A stretch of DNA of 64,000 nt from Zobellella iuensis (lineage in GTDB: Bacteria > Pseudomonadota > Gammaproteobacteria > Enterobacterales > Aeromonadaceae), in assembly GCF_016746085.1 (NCBI RefSeq), contig NZ_JAERTZ010000013.1, positions 1 through 64,000 on the forward strand, written 5' to 3'. Shown here piece after piece: positions 49,468 to 59,683 of this stretch. A model generated the notes under the pieces. That model worked only from the letters and a program-made list of their open reading frames with translations. It had not been told where the DNA came from and ran no database searches. Numbering within the stretch: position 1 is the first letter of the stretch; the number at the start of each line of letters is the position of its first letter. The position numbers and the translations under genes were made by a program.

Positions 49468-49998
49468 TCAGTCCTGGCCCTGCGGGTTATCGAGGTTCTG
49501 CAGTTGTTCGGGCAGGAAGATGGTGGTGACCCTGTCCTGGCCACCCTGGCTTTCCGCTTCCATCTGCTCCCGGTCGATGTGGTAGCGGATGCGATAGCCG
49601 GTGACGATATTATCGTTCTGCTGCAGCTTGGCGTCCTGCAGCAGGGTGATGGTGCGGGCGCGCATGTCGTAGTGGATCTCCCGTGCCTCGGCATGCACCG
49701 GCTGGCCGTTGTCCAGGATCTGCTGGTAAGTCGCCGGGGTACCGTGGGCGGTCATCGACTGCAGCCCCTGTTCGGTGCGGATCACCACCACCCGGTCGGC
49801 ACGCACGTCTATGGTACCTTGCTTGACCACCACCCGGTCGCTGAAGGTCACCTTGTTCTCCGCCAATTCGACCAACTGGCGGCCGGCGTCGATGGTGACC
49901 GGCTGGCGAAAGTCCGACTCCCTGGCTTCGGCCAGGCCCAGGCCCAGGGCCAGCAGTCCGCTTATGCTAAGGATTGAAGTAAGTTGCCCGGGTTTCAT
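49468..49998 (-). CDS. lptA: LPS transport periplasmic protein LptA
   Basis: A 176-residue periplasmic bridge protein with a beta-jellyroll OstA domain (about 35-150; QPVTIDAGRQLVELAENKVT). A signal peptide ending near GLAEA is visible. The start at 49998 gives a normal signal peptide; an upstream ATG at 50025 would put nine polar residues in front. It overlaps the lptC 3' end by 32 bp. Confidence 0.93.
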   Translation of the reverse strand: MKPGQLTSILSISGLLALGLGLAEARESDFRQPVTIDAGRQLVELAENKVTFSDRVVVKQGTIDVRADRVVVIRTEQGLQSMTAHGTPATYQQILDNGQPVHAEAREIHYDMRARTITLLQDAKLQQNDNIVTGYRIRYHIDREQMEAESQGGQDRVTTIFLPEQLQNLDNPQGQD

Positions 49999-50515
49999 GC
50001 AGTAGTTCCACCGTTTGTTGTTCAAGCTTGCCCAGCAGGCCCTGGCCCTGGGCCTGGTAGTGCGGACTGCTCAGCTGCACATCCCGGTTGGAGCGCAGCT
50101 GGTTGTTGATAAAATCCAGTTCCAGATATTCGGTGGTCAGGGTTTCCACCAGGGCGTCCGGTTGCAGCCCCCGGCCGATCACGCTGCCGACCATCACCGC
50201 GTTGTCGCCGGTGTTGATGACGCCCTCGTCTCCCTGCAGCCGCCACTGGGGCTGGCCGTCGGGCGAATAAAGCAAGATAACAGGTTTTTCCATCAGGGTC
50301 ATGGAGAGTGGATCGTAGTACTCCGCATAATCCGCATCCAGCCCCCGGTAGGGCAGGCCCAGCGGGTTGTATTGCAGGCTGGTCAGTTGCCTGGCGATAA
50401 AATCCGGTTGGTAATCCTGCTCACTGGCCGGGCCGCCGGGGGCGGGCCTGAACCATTGCCAACTGACCAGGGCGCAGAGGAAGAGGGCAGCAAACAGCCA
50501 GCTCTGGCGACTCAT
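49967..50515 (-). CDS. lptC: LPS export membrane protein LptC
   Basis: A 182-residue bitopic inner-membrane protein that docks LptA to LptB2FG. One N-terminal helix (about 5-20) is followed by the periplasmic domain (YYDPLSMTLMEKPVILLYSP, EYLELDFINNQLRSNRDV). Its start overlaps the kdsC stop (ATGA), so translation is coupled. Confidence 0.92.
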   Translation of the reverse strand: MSRQSWLFAALFLCALVSWQWFRPAPGGPASEQDYQPDFIARQLTSLQYNPLGLPYRGLDADYAEYYDPLSMTLMEKPVILLYSPDGQPQWRLQGDEGVINTGDNAVMVGSVIGRGLQPDALVETLTTEYLELDFINNQLRSNRDVQLSSPHYQAQGQGLLGKLEQQTVELLHETRATYFNP

Positions 50516-51063
50516 ACGCTCATGCCCTTGGCATCGGCCAGCGCGCCCCGCGCTTCCAGGAGCAGGTCGCACAGTTCGCGTACGGCGCCATGGCCGCCGC
50601 GGAGTCGGGTGACGTAGTCGGCACCGTGCAGCACCAGGGGGTGGGCGTCACAGACGGCGACGCCCAGGCCGCAATCGCGCATCACCGGCAGATCGACCAC
50701 GTCGTCGCCGATATAGGCGACCTGTTCGGGAGCGAGCTTGAGGGTATCCAACAAGGCCCGGTAGCTGTGCATTTTGTCGCCCTGGCCCTGGTAGACGTGG
50801 CGTACCCCGAGGGAGGCCATGCGCTCGCTGACGATGCGCGAGTCCCGCCCGGTGATGACGGCGACCTGGATACCGGCATTCAACAATGCCTTGATACCGA
50901 AGCCGTCCTTGGTACAGAAGCTCTTGTATTCCTCGCCCTGGTTGCCGAGGTAGATCATGCCGTCCGACAGTACCCCGTCCACGTCGCAGATCAGCAGGCG
51001 GATATCGGCCAGCCGCCGCCACAGTTTGATCGACACTGGGCCGTACAGGCTCTGCTGTGCCAT
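50512..51063 (-). CDS. kdsC: 3-deoxy-D-manno-octulosonate-8-phosphatase
   Basis: A 183-residue HAD phosphatase that releases KDO from KDO-8-phosphate. The nucleophile motif is DVDGVLSDG; ITGRDSRIV (motif II), the lysine in QGQGDKMHSY, and GDDVVDLPVM (motif IV) follow. Its start overlaps the kdsD stop by one base. Confidence 0.95.
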   Translation of the reverse strand: MAQQSLYGPVSIKLWRRLADIRLLICDVDGVLSDGMIYLGNQGEEYKSFCTKDGFGIKALLNAGIQVAVITGRDSRIVSERMASLGVRHVYQGQGDKMHSYRALLDTLKLAPEQVAYIGDDVVDLPVMRDCGLGVAVCDAHPLVLHGADYVTRLRGGHGAVRELCDLLLEARGALADAKGMSV

Positions 51064-52037
51064 CAGATCACCCCCGCCCGTAACAGGTCATGCATGTTGA
51101 AGGCACCGACCGGCTGGTTGTGCTCATTCACCACCAGCAGGCCGCTGATTTTCTTTTCTTCCATCAGTTTGACCGCCTCCGCCGCCAGCATCTGGGTCCT
51201 GGCGGTGGTGCAGTGCCGGGTCATGACCTGGTCGATGGTGGTGTGGTGGACGTCGATTTTATGGTCCAGGGTCCGCCGCAGGTCCCCATCAGTATAGATG
51301 CCGACCAGTTGCTGCTGTTCATCGACCACGGCGGTAAAGCCGAGCCCGGTGCGGCCGATTTCCAGCAGCGCCTCGATGATCAGGGTGTTGAGGCCGACCT
51401 TGGGCACCCGGTCGTCCTTGTGCATCAGGTCGCCGACCCGCAGCAACAGGCGTTTGCCGAGGGCGCCGCCGGGATGGCTAAGGGCGAAGTCGTCGGCGGT
51501 AAAGCCCCGGGCTTCCAGCAAGGCCACCGCCAGGGCGTCGCCCATGACCAGGGTGGCGGTAGTGCTGGCGGTCGGCGCCAGGCCGAGCGGGCAGGCTTCC
51601 TGCTCGACCCGGGTACACAGGTGCACATCGGCTTCCCGGGCCATGGTGGAGTCGGGATTGCCGGTCAGGCAAATCAGCTTGAGGCCGCGGCGTTTGAGCA
51701 CCGGCAGCAGGGACAGGATCTCATCGCTTTCACCGGAATTGGACAGGGCCAGCACCACGTCATCATGGCCGATCATGCCGAGATCTCCGTGGCTGGCCTC
51801 GCCGGGATGGACGAAAAAAGCCGGAGTGCCGGTGCTGGCCAGGGTGGCGGCAATCTTGTTGGCGATGTGTCCCGACTTGCCCATGCCGGTGACGATGACC
51901 TTGCCCCGGCACTGGAACATCAGTCGGCAGGCCGCATCGAAGTCCTGATCAAGATATTGATAAAGGCCGTCGATGGCCGCCTTTTCAATATCCAGCACAC
52001 GCTGGGCGGTTTTACGGTAATCAAATTCGACTGACAT
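51063..52037 (-). CDS. kdsD: D-arabinose-5-phosphate isomerase
   Basis: Makes arabinose-5-phosphate from ribulose-5-phosphate, the entry to KDO synthesis. The 324-residue protein has an N-terminal SIS sugar-isomerase domain (GKVIVTGMGKSGHIANKIAA, LSNSGESDEI) and two C-terminal CBS domains (about 205-324). GGAGAG precedes the ATG at 52037. First gene of the minus-strand kds-lpt-rpoN cluster, next to a TATAAT box. Confidence 0.95.
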   Translation of the reverse strand: MSVEFDYRKTAQRVLDIEKAAIDGLYQYLDQDFDAACRLMFQCRGKVIVTGMGKSGHIANKIAATLASTGTPAFFVHPGEASHGDLGMIGHDDVVLALSNSGESDEILSLLPVLKRRGLKLICLTGNPDSTMAREADVHLCTRVEQEACPLGLAPTASTTATLVMGDALAVALLEARGFTADDFALSHPGGALGKRLLLRVGDLMHKDDRVPKVGLNTLIIEALLEIGRTGLGFTAVVDEQQQLVGIYTDGDLRRTLDHKIDVHHTTIDQVMTRHCTTARTQMLAAEAVKLMEEKKISGLLVVNEHNQPVGAFNMHDLLRAGVI

Positions 52038-52064
52038 AACTCTCTCCACACCTTAGGCGGCGCC

Positions 52065-52070
52065 ATTATA
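52065..52070 (-). promoter_or_regulatory. -10 box (TATAAT) upstream of kdsD
   Basis: On the minus strand a perfect TATAAT lies 27 bp before the kdsD start codon. The -35 region at the expected spacing is weak (TCGCTT). It would drive the kdsD-kdsC-lptC-lptA-lptB series. Confidence 0.5.
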
Positions 52071-52186
52071 GAAAAGCTCGGGCCGATAAGCGACTGGTGC
52101 GGCGAGGATTCCTGGGCAAGGCCCGGGCCCCGGCTGCATTCGGGACAGGGCGTGGCGCAGGGGGACAGGAAAAAGCATCAGCTTGG

Positions 52187-52215
52187 TTGCCCATCTATCG
52201 GGGAACCCATACAAT
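52187..52215 (+). promoter_or_regulatory. Candidate promoter of the mla operon
   Basis: TTGCCC (52187-52192) and TACAAT (52210-52215) are 17 bp apart, giving a start near 52222 and a leader of about 20 nt before the TTG start of mlaF. It is divergent from the kdsD -10. Confidence 0.55.
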
Positions 52216-52240
52216 TCTTTCTTTTTTGCGGGGGATCAGT

Positions 52241-53041
52241 TTGAACAAGAGCCTTGTCGAAATCCGGGACCTTTGTTTCAGTCATGGGGAGCGGGCCCTG
52301 TATGAACGGATCGACCTGCAGATACCCCAAGGCAAAATCACCGCCATCATGGGACCGAGCGGCATCGGAAAAACCACCTTGCTGCGTCTTATCGGTGGGC
52401 AGATCAAGCCCGACAGCGGCGATGTGCTGTTCGATGGCGAGTCCGTGCCGTCCCTGAGCCGCAATCGGCTGTACCGGGTGCGTCGGCGCATGGGCATGTT
52501 GTTCCAGAGCGGGGCCCTGTTTACCGGCCTGTCGGTGTTCGACAACGTGGCCTTCCCGCTGCGCGAGCACAGCGGACTGCCCGAAGCCATCATCCGTACC
52601 CTGGTGATGATGAAGCTGGAAGCGGTAGGCTTGCGCGGGGCGGCGAGGATGTTCCCGGCCGAACTGTCCGGCGGCATGGCCCGGCGCGCGGCCCTGGCTC
52701 GGGCCATTGCCCTGGATCCGGATCTCATCATGTACGACGAGCCCTTCGCCGGCCAGGATCCGATCAGCATGGGGGTGCTGGTGAAGCTGATCGCCGAACT
52801 GAACAAGGCCCAGGGGCTGACGTCCATCATAGTGACCCACGATGTGGACGAAGTGATGAGCATCGCCGACTATGCCTATATCATCGCCAACAAGCAGGTG
52901 GTCGCGGCGGGCACGCCGGCCGAGCTGCAGCAGCATCAGGACCCCCGGGTGATCCAGTTTTTGCAAGGCCAGGCGGACGGACCCGTTCCCTTTCATTATC
53001 CGGCCCCGACATTCAGAGAGTCGTTAGCTTATGTTGATTGA
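52241..53041 (+). CDS. mlaF: Phospholipid ABC transporter ATPase MlaF
   Basis: ATPase of the Mla system that keeps outer-membrane lipid asymmetry. The 266-residue protein shows Walker [30 protein letters not shown], signature [15 protein letters not shown], Walker [14 protein letters not shown] and H-loop THD, close to E. coli MlaF (269). No ATG fits: TTG at 52241, with GGGGGA 6 bp upstream, places the N-terminus where E. coli's begins, and the candidate promoter lies inside any longer reading frame. The end overlaps mlaE by 11 bp. Confidence 0.93.
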   Translation: MNKSLVEIRDLCFSHGERALYERIDLQIPQGKITAIMGPSGIGKTTLLRLIGGQIKPDSGDVLFDGESVPSLSRNRLYRVRRRMGMLFQSGALFTGLSVFDNVAFPLREHSGLPEAIIRTLVMMKLEAVGLRGAARMFPAELSGGMARRAALARAIALDPDLIMYDEPFAGQDPISMGVLVKLIAELNKAQGLTSIIVTHDVDEVMSIADYAYIIANKQVVAAGTPAELQQHQDPRVIQFLQGQADGPVPFHYPAPTFRESLAYVD

Positions 53042-53810
53042 ACTGATCGGGCGACTGGGGCGCCGTGGGGTGAGCGGGGTGACCAGGGTGGGTCGCGCCG
53101 GCTTCATGCTGTTACATGCCCTGGTGGGACGCCCCCAGCCGAGCAAGCATTTTCCGCTGCTGGTGCAGCAGCTGCAGGTGGTGGGCGTGCAGTCGGTGGC
53201 CATTATCCTGGTATCCGGCCTCTTTATCGGCATGGTACTGGCCCTGCAGGGCTACAACGTGCTGGTGGACTTCGGTGCCGAAGGCAGCCTGGGTCCGCTG
53301 GTGTCGCTGTCGTTGCTGCGCGAGCTGGGCCCGGTGGTGACCGCCCTGCTGTTCGCCGGCCGGGCCGGCTCGGCGCTGACCGCCGAACTGGGCCTGATGA
53401 AGGCCACCGAACAGCTTTCCAGCCTGGAGATGATGGGCATAGATCCCCTGCGCCGGGTGGTGGCACCGCGCTTCTGGGCCGGCTTCATCAGCATGCCGCT
53501 GCTGGCCTTCATGTTCAGCATCGTCGGTATCTGGGGGGCCAAGCTGGTGGGGGTCGACTGGCTGGGAGTGGACGAGGGCGGCTTCTGGTCGGCCATGCAG
53601 GCCGCAGTGGACTGGCAGGAGGACATCATGCAGGGCTTTATCAAGAGTCTGGTGTTCGCCCTGGTGGTAACCTGGATTGCCCTGTTCAACGGTTTCGATG
53701 CCAGGCCGACGGCGGCGGGCATCAGCCAGGCCACCACCAAGACAGTGGTGCATTCATCTTTGGCGGTGCTGGGGCTTGATTTCGTCCTGACCGCCGTTAT
53801 GTTCGGGTAG
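53031..53810 (+). CDS. mlaE: Phospholipid ABC transporter permease MlaE
   Basis: A 259-residue inner-membrane permease. [40 protein letters not shown] and [20 protein letters not shown] are the conserved MlaE sequences. It starts inside mlaF and pairs with the separate STAS protein MlaB encoded three genes later. Confidence 0.96.
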   Translation: MLIELIGRLGRRGVSGVTRVGRAGFMLLHALVGRPQPSKHFPLLVQQLQVVGVQSVAIILVSGLFIGMVLALQGYNVLVDFGAEGSLGPLVSLSLLRELGPVVTALLFAGRAGSALTAELGLMKATEQLSSLEMMGIDPLRRVVAPRFWAGFISMPLLAFMFSIVGIWGAKLVGVDWLGVDEGGFWSAMQAAVDWQEDIMQGFIKSLVFALVVTWIALFNGFDARPTAAGISQATTKTVVHSSLAVLGLDFVLTAVMFG

Positions 53811-53816
53811 ACAATA

Positions 53817-54290
53817 ATGAAATACAGCAAACTGGAATTCAGTGTCGGCTGCTTTATGCTGGCCGGGATAGGCGCTCTGCTGCTGCTGGCATTCAAGGTA
53901 GCGGGGGTGAGTCTCAACAATCAGGGGGAAACTTATACCCTCTATGCCAAGTTCGATAATATCGGCGGCCTCAAGGCCCGCTCCCCGGTCAAGGTGGGCG
54001 GCGTGGTGGTGGGCCGGGTCAGCCAGATCGGCCTGGATCCCCGGGATCAGGTGCCGGTGGTGACCCTGGTTCTGAGCCGGGAGGCTGGCGAGTTCGCCGA
54101 GAGCAGCACCGCGTCCATCCTGACCTCCGGCCTGCTGGGGGAGCAATACCTGGGCTTGAATCCCGGTTTTGTGGACGAAGACATGGGCATCGGCATGCTG
54201 CAGGACGGCGATACCATCGCCCATACCCAGTCGGCACTGGTATTGGAAGAGCTGATCGGCAAGTTTATCTATTCCATCGGCAACAATTAA
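53817..54290 (+). CDS. mlaD: MCE protein MlaD
   Basis: A 157-residue inner-membrane-anchored protein with one membrane helix (about 8-28) and one MCE domain (about 38-115; YTLYAKFDNIGGLKARSPVK). MlaD forms the hexameric ring that passes phospholipid between MlaC and MlaFE. It begins 6 bp after mlaE. Confidence 0.96.
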   Translation: MKYSKLEFSVGCFMLAGIGALLLLAFKVAGVSLNNQGETYTLYAKFDNIGGLKARSPVKVGGVVVGRVSQIGLDPRDQVPVVTLVLSREAGEFAESSTASILTSGLLGEQYLGLNPGFVDEDMGIGMLQDGDTIAHTQSALVLEELIGKFIYSIGNN

Positions 54291-54317
54291 TCCATGGGGC
54301 AACCCTGAGGAGTGATG

Positions 54318-54956
54318 ATGAAGAAAATACTGATTACCTGGCTGCTGGCCCTGGGAACCCTGTGGGCGCCCCTGACCGCCTCGGCCACCTTTTCCGACCC
54401 CTACACCCTGATGGGCGAAGTCGCCCAGAACACCTTCGATCGCCTCAACCGGGAGCAGGTACGGATCAAGTCCGATCCCGAGTACCTGCGCATCATAGTG
54501 CGGGAAGAAATGCTGCCGGCGGTGGACGTGCGTTTTTCCGCCTTCCGGGTGATCGGCAACCAGCTCAACAACACCACCCCGGAACAGCGGGAACGCTTTG
54601 TCGATGCGTTCAGCGATTACCTGGTGGTGACCTATGCGGATGCCCTGGCGGCCTATAACGATCAGACCCTGGATATCGGCAGCGGCCGGGTCGCGGAAGG
54701 TGAGCGGCTGGTGACGGTGCCGGTGACCGTAAAGGAAGCGAACAAGCCGGACATCAGTGTTGAATTCAAACTGCGCCAGAATACCCGTACCGGGGAATGG
54801 CGGGTGTTCGATATGGTGGCCGAAGGCATCAGCCTGCTGTCCGCCAAGCAGACCGAACTGAGCGGCCTTATCCGCCAGAACGGCATCGATGCGGTGACCC
54901 GGCAGTTGCAGGAGCACACCAAGAAGCCGGTCACGCCGCTGGAACGGCCTGAATGA
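54318..54956 (+). CDS. mlaC: Periplasmic phospholipid shuttle MlaC
   Basis: A 212-residue exported lipid carrier. The signal peptide ends at ASA near residue 23. The Tol_Tol_Ttg2 domain follows (RFVDAFSDYLVVTYADAL, EWRVFDMVAEGISLL). AGGAG lies 5 bp before the ATG at 54318; two further in-frame starts (54312, 54315) sit on top of that site. Stop overlaps mlaB (ATGA). Confidence 0.95.
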   Translation: MKKILITWLLALGTLWAPLTASATFSDPYTLMGEVAQNTFDRLNREQVRIKSDPEYLRIIVREEMLPAVDVRFSAFRVIGNQLNNTTPEQRERFVDAFSDYLVVTYADALAAYNDQTLDIGSGRVAEGERLVTVPVTVKEANKPDISVEFKLRQNTRTGEWRVFDMVAEGISLLSAKQTELSGLIRQNGIDAVTRQLQEHTKKPVTPLERPE

Positions 54957-55237
54957 AGCTGGAGCGCCCCTTGACCAGGGACGAGCTGCCGGCCTATTGG
55001 GCCGAGCGGGGGACCCTGTTCGCCGCGGAGCAAGCCGACCTGAGCGCGGTGGAGCAGCTGGACTCGGTGGGCCTGGCATTTCTGGTGCAATGGAGCCAGG
55101 CCCTGGCCAGCGCGGGGAAGGGCCTGACCCTGCTTTCCCCGCCGGCCAGTTTTTACCCCCTTGCCGATTTATACGGTGTCGGTTCCTTGTTCGAACTGAC
55201 AGACAACCCTTCCGGGAGCAAAAATGGATCTGAATAA
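54953..55237 (+). CDS. mlaB: STAS-domain protein MlaB
   Basis: A 94-residue cytosolic STAS protein that binds and stabilises MlaF. The LSAVEQLDSVGLAFLVQW segment contains the conserved serine/threonine-region Asp-Ser pair of the family. It overlaps both mlaC (ATGA) and ibaG (14 bp). Confidence 0.9.
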   Translation: MKLERPLTRDELPAYWAERGTLFAAEQADLSAVEQLDSVGLAFLVQWSQALASAGKGLTLLSPPASFYPLADLYGVGSLFELTDNPSGSKNGSE

Positions 55238-55484
55238 CGAAGTCGAGCGCTTGTTGCGGCAGGCCCTGCCCCTGGACGAGCTTTATGTCAAAAGCGAAGG
55301 TAGCCACTTCGAGGTGATTGCCGTATCCGCGGATTTTGCCGACATGAGCCGGCTCAAGCGACAGCAGGCGATCAATGGTCCCCTGATGGACTTGATTGCC
55401 CAAAACGCCATCCATGCCTTGACCATCAAAACCTTTACTCCCGAGCAATGGGCCCGGGAGCGAAAATTCATCATGCCGTCCTGA
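55224..55484 (+). CDS. ibaG: BolA-family protein IbaG (YrbA)
   Basis: An 86-residue BolA-like protein, a partner of monothiol glutaredoxin in Fe-S handling and acid response in E. coli. The class signature with conserved His appears as VKSEGSHFEVIAVS, followed by RLKRQQAINGPLMD and IHALTIKTFTPEQW. It lies between mlaB and murA as in E. coli. Confidence 0.93.
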   Translation: MDLNNEVERLLRQALPLDELYVKSEGSHFEVIAVSADFADMSRLKRQQAINGPLMDLIAQNAIHALTIKTFTPEQWARERKFIMPS

Positions 55485-56756
<1,272 letters not shown>

Positions 56757-56915
56757 AGCCGGAAGCCGGAAGCTAGAAGCGTTCAGCAGCCCGAGTTGGC
56801 TGTTGAAAAAGTAAAAAGGGAAGACGATGCTTGTCTTCCCTTTTTTGTATGTTCAGTCTGCAATAATGAGCTTCCAGCTTCCAGCTTCCAGCTTCCAGCT
56901 TCCAGCTTCCGGCTT
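56757..56915. repeat. Composite repeat copy 2: inverted heptad repeats around a terminator
   Basis: Left arm 56757-56780 reads AGCCGGAAGC CGGAAGC TAGAAGC. Right arm 56869-56915 is six tandem AGCTTCC units (56869-56910) and then GGCTT. The terminator at 56813-56845 lies between. Arms match copy 1 at 43848-43958 in sequence, orientation and position between convergent genes (murA and degS), but the right arm has twice as many units. Confidence 0.82.
56813..56846. terminator. Intrinsic terminator inside composite repeat copy 2
   Basis: AAAAAGGGAAGAC (56813-56825) pairs over 13 bp with GTCTTCCCTTTTT (56833-56845), loop GATGCTT, and the T run continues to 56846. It can serve murA and, in reverse, degS. 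Confidence 0.9.
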
Positions 56916-56918
56916 GCG

Positions 56919-58016
56919 TCAGCGCAATCGCTGAAAACGGCTGTCTTCTTCTATCAGTACCTTCAGGGTCAGGGGCTGCCCGGCCCGCAACAGGGTGGCG
57001 CTGATCTCGGTTCCCGGTTTGGTTTCGGCTATCAGGTCCATGGCGTGGCGGGCATTGATGACGGCCCTGCCATCGATTTCCAGCAGCACGTCTCCGCCCT
57101 GCATCCCCGCCTTGTCTGCCGGCCCGCCCGGATTGACCGCTTCCACATAGATACCGGAACGCTCCCCCAGGTTGAGCAATTGGGCCATGACCGGAGGGAT
57201 ATCGGCACCACCGATGCCAAGGTAACCGCGGATCACCCGACCGTGGCTGATCAGCTCCTGCATGATACGCTGGGCCAGCGCATAGGGGATGGCGAAGTTG
57301 ATGCCGTAGCTTTCCTGATGGGCCAGGCTCTGGAAGGAGGCGGTGTTGATCCCTACGATTTCCCCGTACACATTGACCAGGGCGCCGCCGGAGTTGCCGG
57401 CATTGATGGCGGCGTCGGTCTGCAGCAGATCCTGCCGGCCGTTGCTGTCCGGCCCCATGCTGGACAGGCCGGTGCGGCCGGTGGCGCTGATGATGCCCTG
57501 GGTAATGGTCTGGCCGACGTTGTAGGGATTACCGATGGCCAGCACTATGTCCCCGACCTTGGGATTGAGATTGCTATCCTGGGGGATCACCGGCAGTTGT
57601 CCGGCTTCGATCTTCAACACCGCCAGATCCGTGGGCACATCGAACCCGGTGACCTCGCCGGCGATGATGCGGCCGTCCTGCAACGCCACAATCACCTGAT
57701 CCGCATCGGCGATGACATGATAGTTGGTGAGGATATGGCCTTGCTCCGACATGATGACCCCGGAGCCCAGTCCGGTGGCGCTGAGCTCGGGCGTGTCACC
57801 ACCGCGCTGGAAGCTGCGGGTGTAGATGTTGACCACGGCGGGCCCGGCACGGCCGGCGGCATAGGAAAAACTGGACACCCCCACCTGCTGGTTGCGCCAC
57901 CAATGCTCGAACGGCTGGGTTCTCAGTTGGGGAAACAGCAGCAGCAGCAGCAGCGCCATCAACACCCCGGTGAGGGTGGACTGGAGCAGGAATTTGAACA
58001 AGGAGGCTGACCGCAT
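56919..58016 (-). CDS. degS: Site-1 protease DegS of the sigma-E response
   Basis: Inner-membrane-anchored trimeric serine protease that starts RseA cleavage when its PDZ domain binds unfolded porin C-termini. The 365-residue protein has an N-terminal membrane helix (about 12-30), catalytic triad H100, D130, S209 (NYHVI, TDLAVLK, GNSGGAL) and a single PDZ domain (about 265-355). The start at 58016 gives the E. coli-like length; an ORF extension to 58082 is not conserved. It lies 95 bp after degQ. Confidence 0.94.
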   Translation of the reverse strand: MRSASLFKFLLQSTLTGVLMALLLLLLFPQLRTQPFEHWWRNQQVGVSSFSYAAGRAGPAVVNIYTRSFQRGGDTPELSATGLGSGVIMSEQGHILTNYHVIADADQVIVALQDGRIIAGEVTGFDVPTDLAVLKIEAGQLPVIPQDSNLNPKVGDIVLAIGNPYNVGQTITQGIISATGRTGLSSMGPDSNGRQDLLQTDAAINAGNSGGALVNVYGEIVGINTASFQSLAHQESYGINFAIPYALAQRIMQELISHGRVIRGYLGIGGADIPPVMAQLLNLGERSGIYVEAVNPGGPADKAGMQGGDVLLEIDGRAVINARHAMDLIAETKPGTEISATLLRAGQPLTLKVLIEEDSRFQRLR

Positions 58017-58111
58017 GAGCTGACCTGATGGCCGAAGAATGATCCCAGCATAACATAAAGTGCCGGGGTTGGGAGTCCGCACCCGGGCAGACTCCCTGTA
58101 GCATCAAACGG

Positions 58112-59470
58112 TTATCTCAGCACCAGGTAGATGGAGGAGTTACCGCGCTGGATATTGAGCGCTATCACTTCGGGCTTGCCCTGGATGATCTGGCGCAGGT
58201 CGTTGAGGTTTCTTACCCGCTGGCGGTTAATGCCGATGATGATGTCGTCTTTTTCCAGCCCGGAAACGGCGGCAGGAGAACGGGCCGTCACCTCGGTAAT
58301 CTTGACGCCCTGCACCGGATCACCGCTGCCGGTATTGGCCAGGGCCGCCCCTTCCAGGGACTCGTGCAGGGTGTTGGCCTGGATATTGGCCTCATCGGCC
58401 CGGGTCAGGGTCACGTCCACACGCTGCTCCTTGCCGTCCCGGAACAGGCCCAGGGTCACGGTCTTGTCCGCACCCATGGTGGCGACCTTGGCGCGCAATT
58501 CGCTGAAGGAGCGGATCGGCTTGCCGTCCAGGCTGATGATGATGTCACCGGCCTGCAGCCCGGCCTTGGCGGCGGCGGAGTTTTCCATCACCTGGCTGAC
58601 GAAGGCGCCGTGCTGGCTGCGATAGCCGAAGGTGCGGGCCAGCTCGGAGGTCAGCTCGCCGCCCATCACCCCCAGTACGCCACGGCGTACTTCGCCGTAT
58701 TCGAGGATCTGATCGGCCAGGTTCTTGACCATGTTGGCGGGAATGGCGAAGCCGATGCCGATATTACCGCCGCCCGGGCCCAGTATGGCGGTGTTGATGC
58801 CGACCAGCTTACCCTCCAGATCGAGCAGGGCGCCGCCCGAGTTGCCGGAGTTGATGGCGGCATCGGTCTGGATAAAATTTTCCAGGTTCTCCACGTTGAG
58901 GCCGGAGCGGCCCAGGGCACTGATGATGCCGGAGGTGACGGTCTGGCCCAGGCCGAAGGGGTTGCCGATGGCGATGGCAAAATCACCGACCTTGAGCCTG
59001 TCGGAGTCGGCAAACTCGATCTCCACCAGATCCTTGGCATCAACCTTCAACAGGGCGATGTCGGACTGTTTGTCGGCGCCGATAAGCTCCGCCTCGTATT
59101 CCTGGCCGTCGATCAGGGTGATCAGTATTTTGTCGGCATCTTCGATCACATGGTTGTTGGTGATGACATGTCCCTTGGCGGCATCGATGATGACACCGGA
59201 GCCCAGGGCCTGGAAGGGCCTTTCCTGCACCTGCTCGCCGGGCGCATTGGGGCCGAAGAAAAAGCGGAAGGGCTCGGGCAATACCTGCCGGCTTACCTTG
59301 CTGCCGGAGACCGAGATATTGACCACGGCCGGGCTGACCTTTTCTACGACCGGAGCCAGGCTGGTCAGGGTGGAGCCGGCCCCGAAAGGCAGGGCGGCCT
59401 GTGCCGCAGGCAGCAGCGCCAGCCCCAGGCTCAGGGCCAGGGTGGAAACCAGGGGGAGTCGACGTTTCAT
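58112..59470 (-). CDS. degQ: Periplasmic Do-family serine endoprotease DegQ
   Basis: A 452-residue periplasmic protease/chaperone. Signal peptide ends at AQA near residue 26. Catalytic triad H107, D137, S211 (TNNHVIEDA, QSDIALLKV, NSGNSGGALL), then two PDZ domains (about 260-350 and 365-452). Its length and pairing with degS fit DegQ (E. coli 455) rather than DegP. ATG at 59470 is 8 bp from GGAG; ATG at 59476 is only 2 bp from it. Confidence 0.93.
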   Translation of the reverse strand: MKRRLPLVSTLALSLGLALLPAAQAALPFGAGSTLTSLAPVVEKVSPAVVNISVSGSKVSRQVLPEPFRFFFGPNAPGEQVQERPFQALGSGVIIDAAKGHVITNNHVIEDADKILITLIDGQEYEAELIGADKQSDIALLKVDAKDLVEIEFADSDRLKVGDFAIAIGNPFGLGQTVTSGIISALGRSGLNVENLENFIQTDAAINSGNSGGALLDLEGKLVGINTAILGPGGGNIGIGFAIPANMVKNLADQILEYGEVRRGVLGVMGGELTSELARTFGYRSQHGAFVSQVMENSAAAKAGLQAGDIIISLDGKPIRSFSELRAKVATMGADKTVTLGLFRDGKEQRVDVTLTRADEANIQANTLHESLEGAALANTGSGDPVQGVKITEVTARSPAAVSGLEKDDIIIGINRQRVRNLNDLRQIIQGKPEVIALNIQRGNSSIYLVLR

Positions 59471-59602
59471 GCACATGCTCCTAACTCGATACGGGTGATT
59501 CAGGGAAATTGTTCAATCTGACCGGATCTGGGCTGCAAGAGTTCCGGTGCGGTCGCAATTACTTCATCTCCCCATTAATTGTGCTTTTTGCATGGAAGAT
59601 CA

Positions 59603-59626
59603 AGCCCCTGCTGTTGGCCAGGGGTT
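59603..59626 (+). repeat. Hairpin in the degQ-zapE divergent gap
   Basis: AGCCCCTG pairs with CAGGGGTT (one G-U) around CTGTTGGC, 58 bp before the zapE start. Role unknown; it could be an attenuator-like hairpin or a binding site. Confidence 0.35.
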
Positions 59627-59683
59627 GCTCAGGGAGGGACAGGACATTTACACTGGGGGCCCCTATCGTTTTTATATACCCTA

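Noticed and set aside
52097..52240. N-terminal extension of mlaF by 48 residues
   Set aside because: Arginine/alanine-rich and unlike MlaF; overlaps the likely promoter region between kdsD and mlaF.
56869..56915. CRISPR array from the regular short repeats
   Set aside because: Units are 7 bp, contiguous and without spacers; no cas genes nearby.
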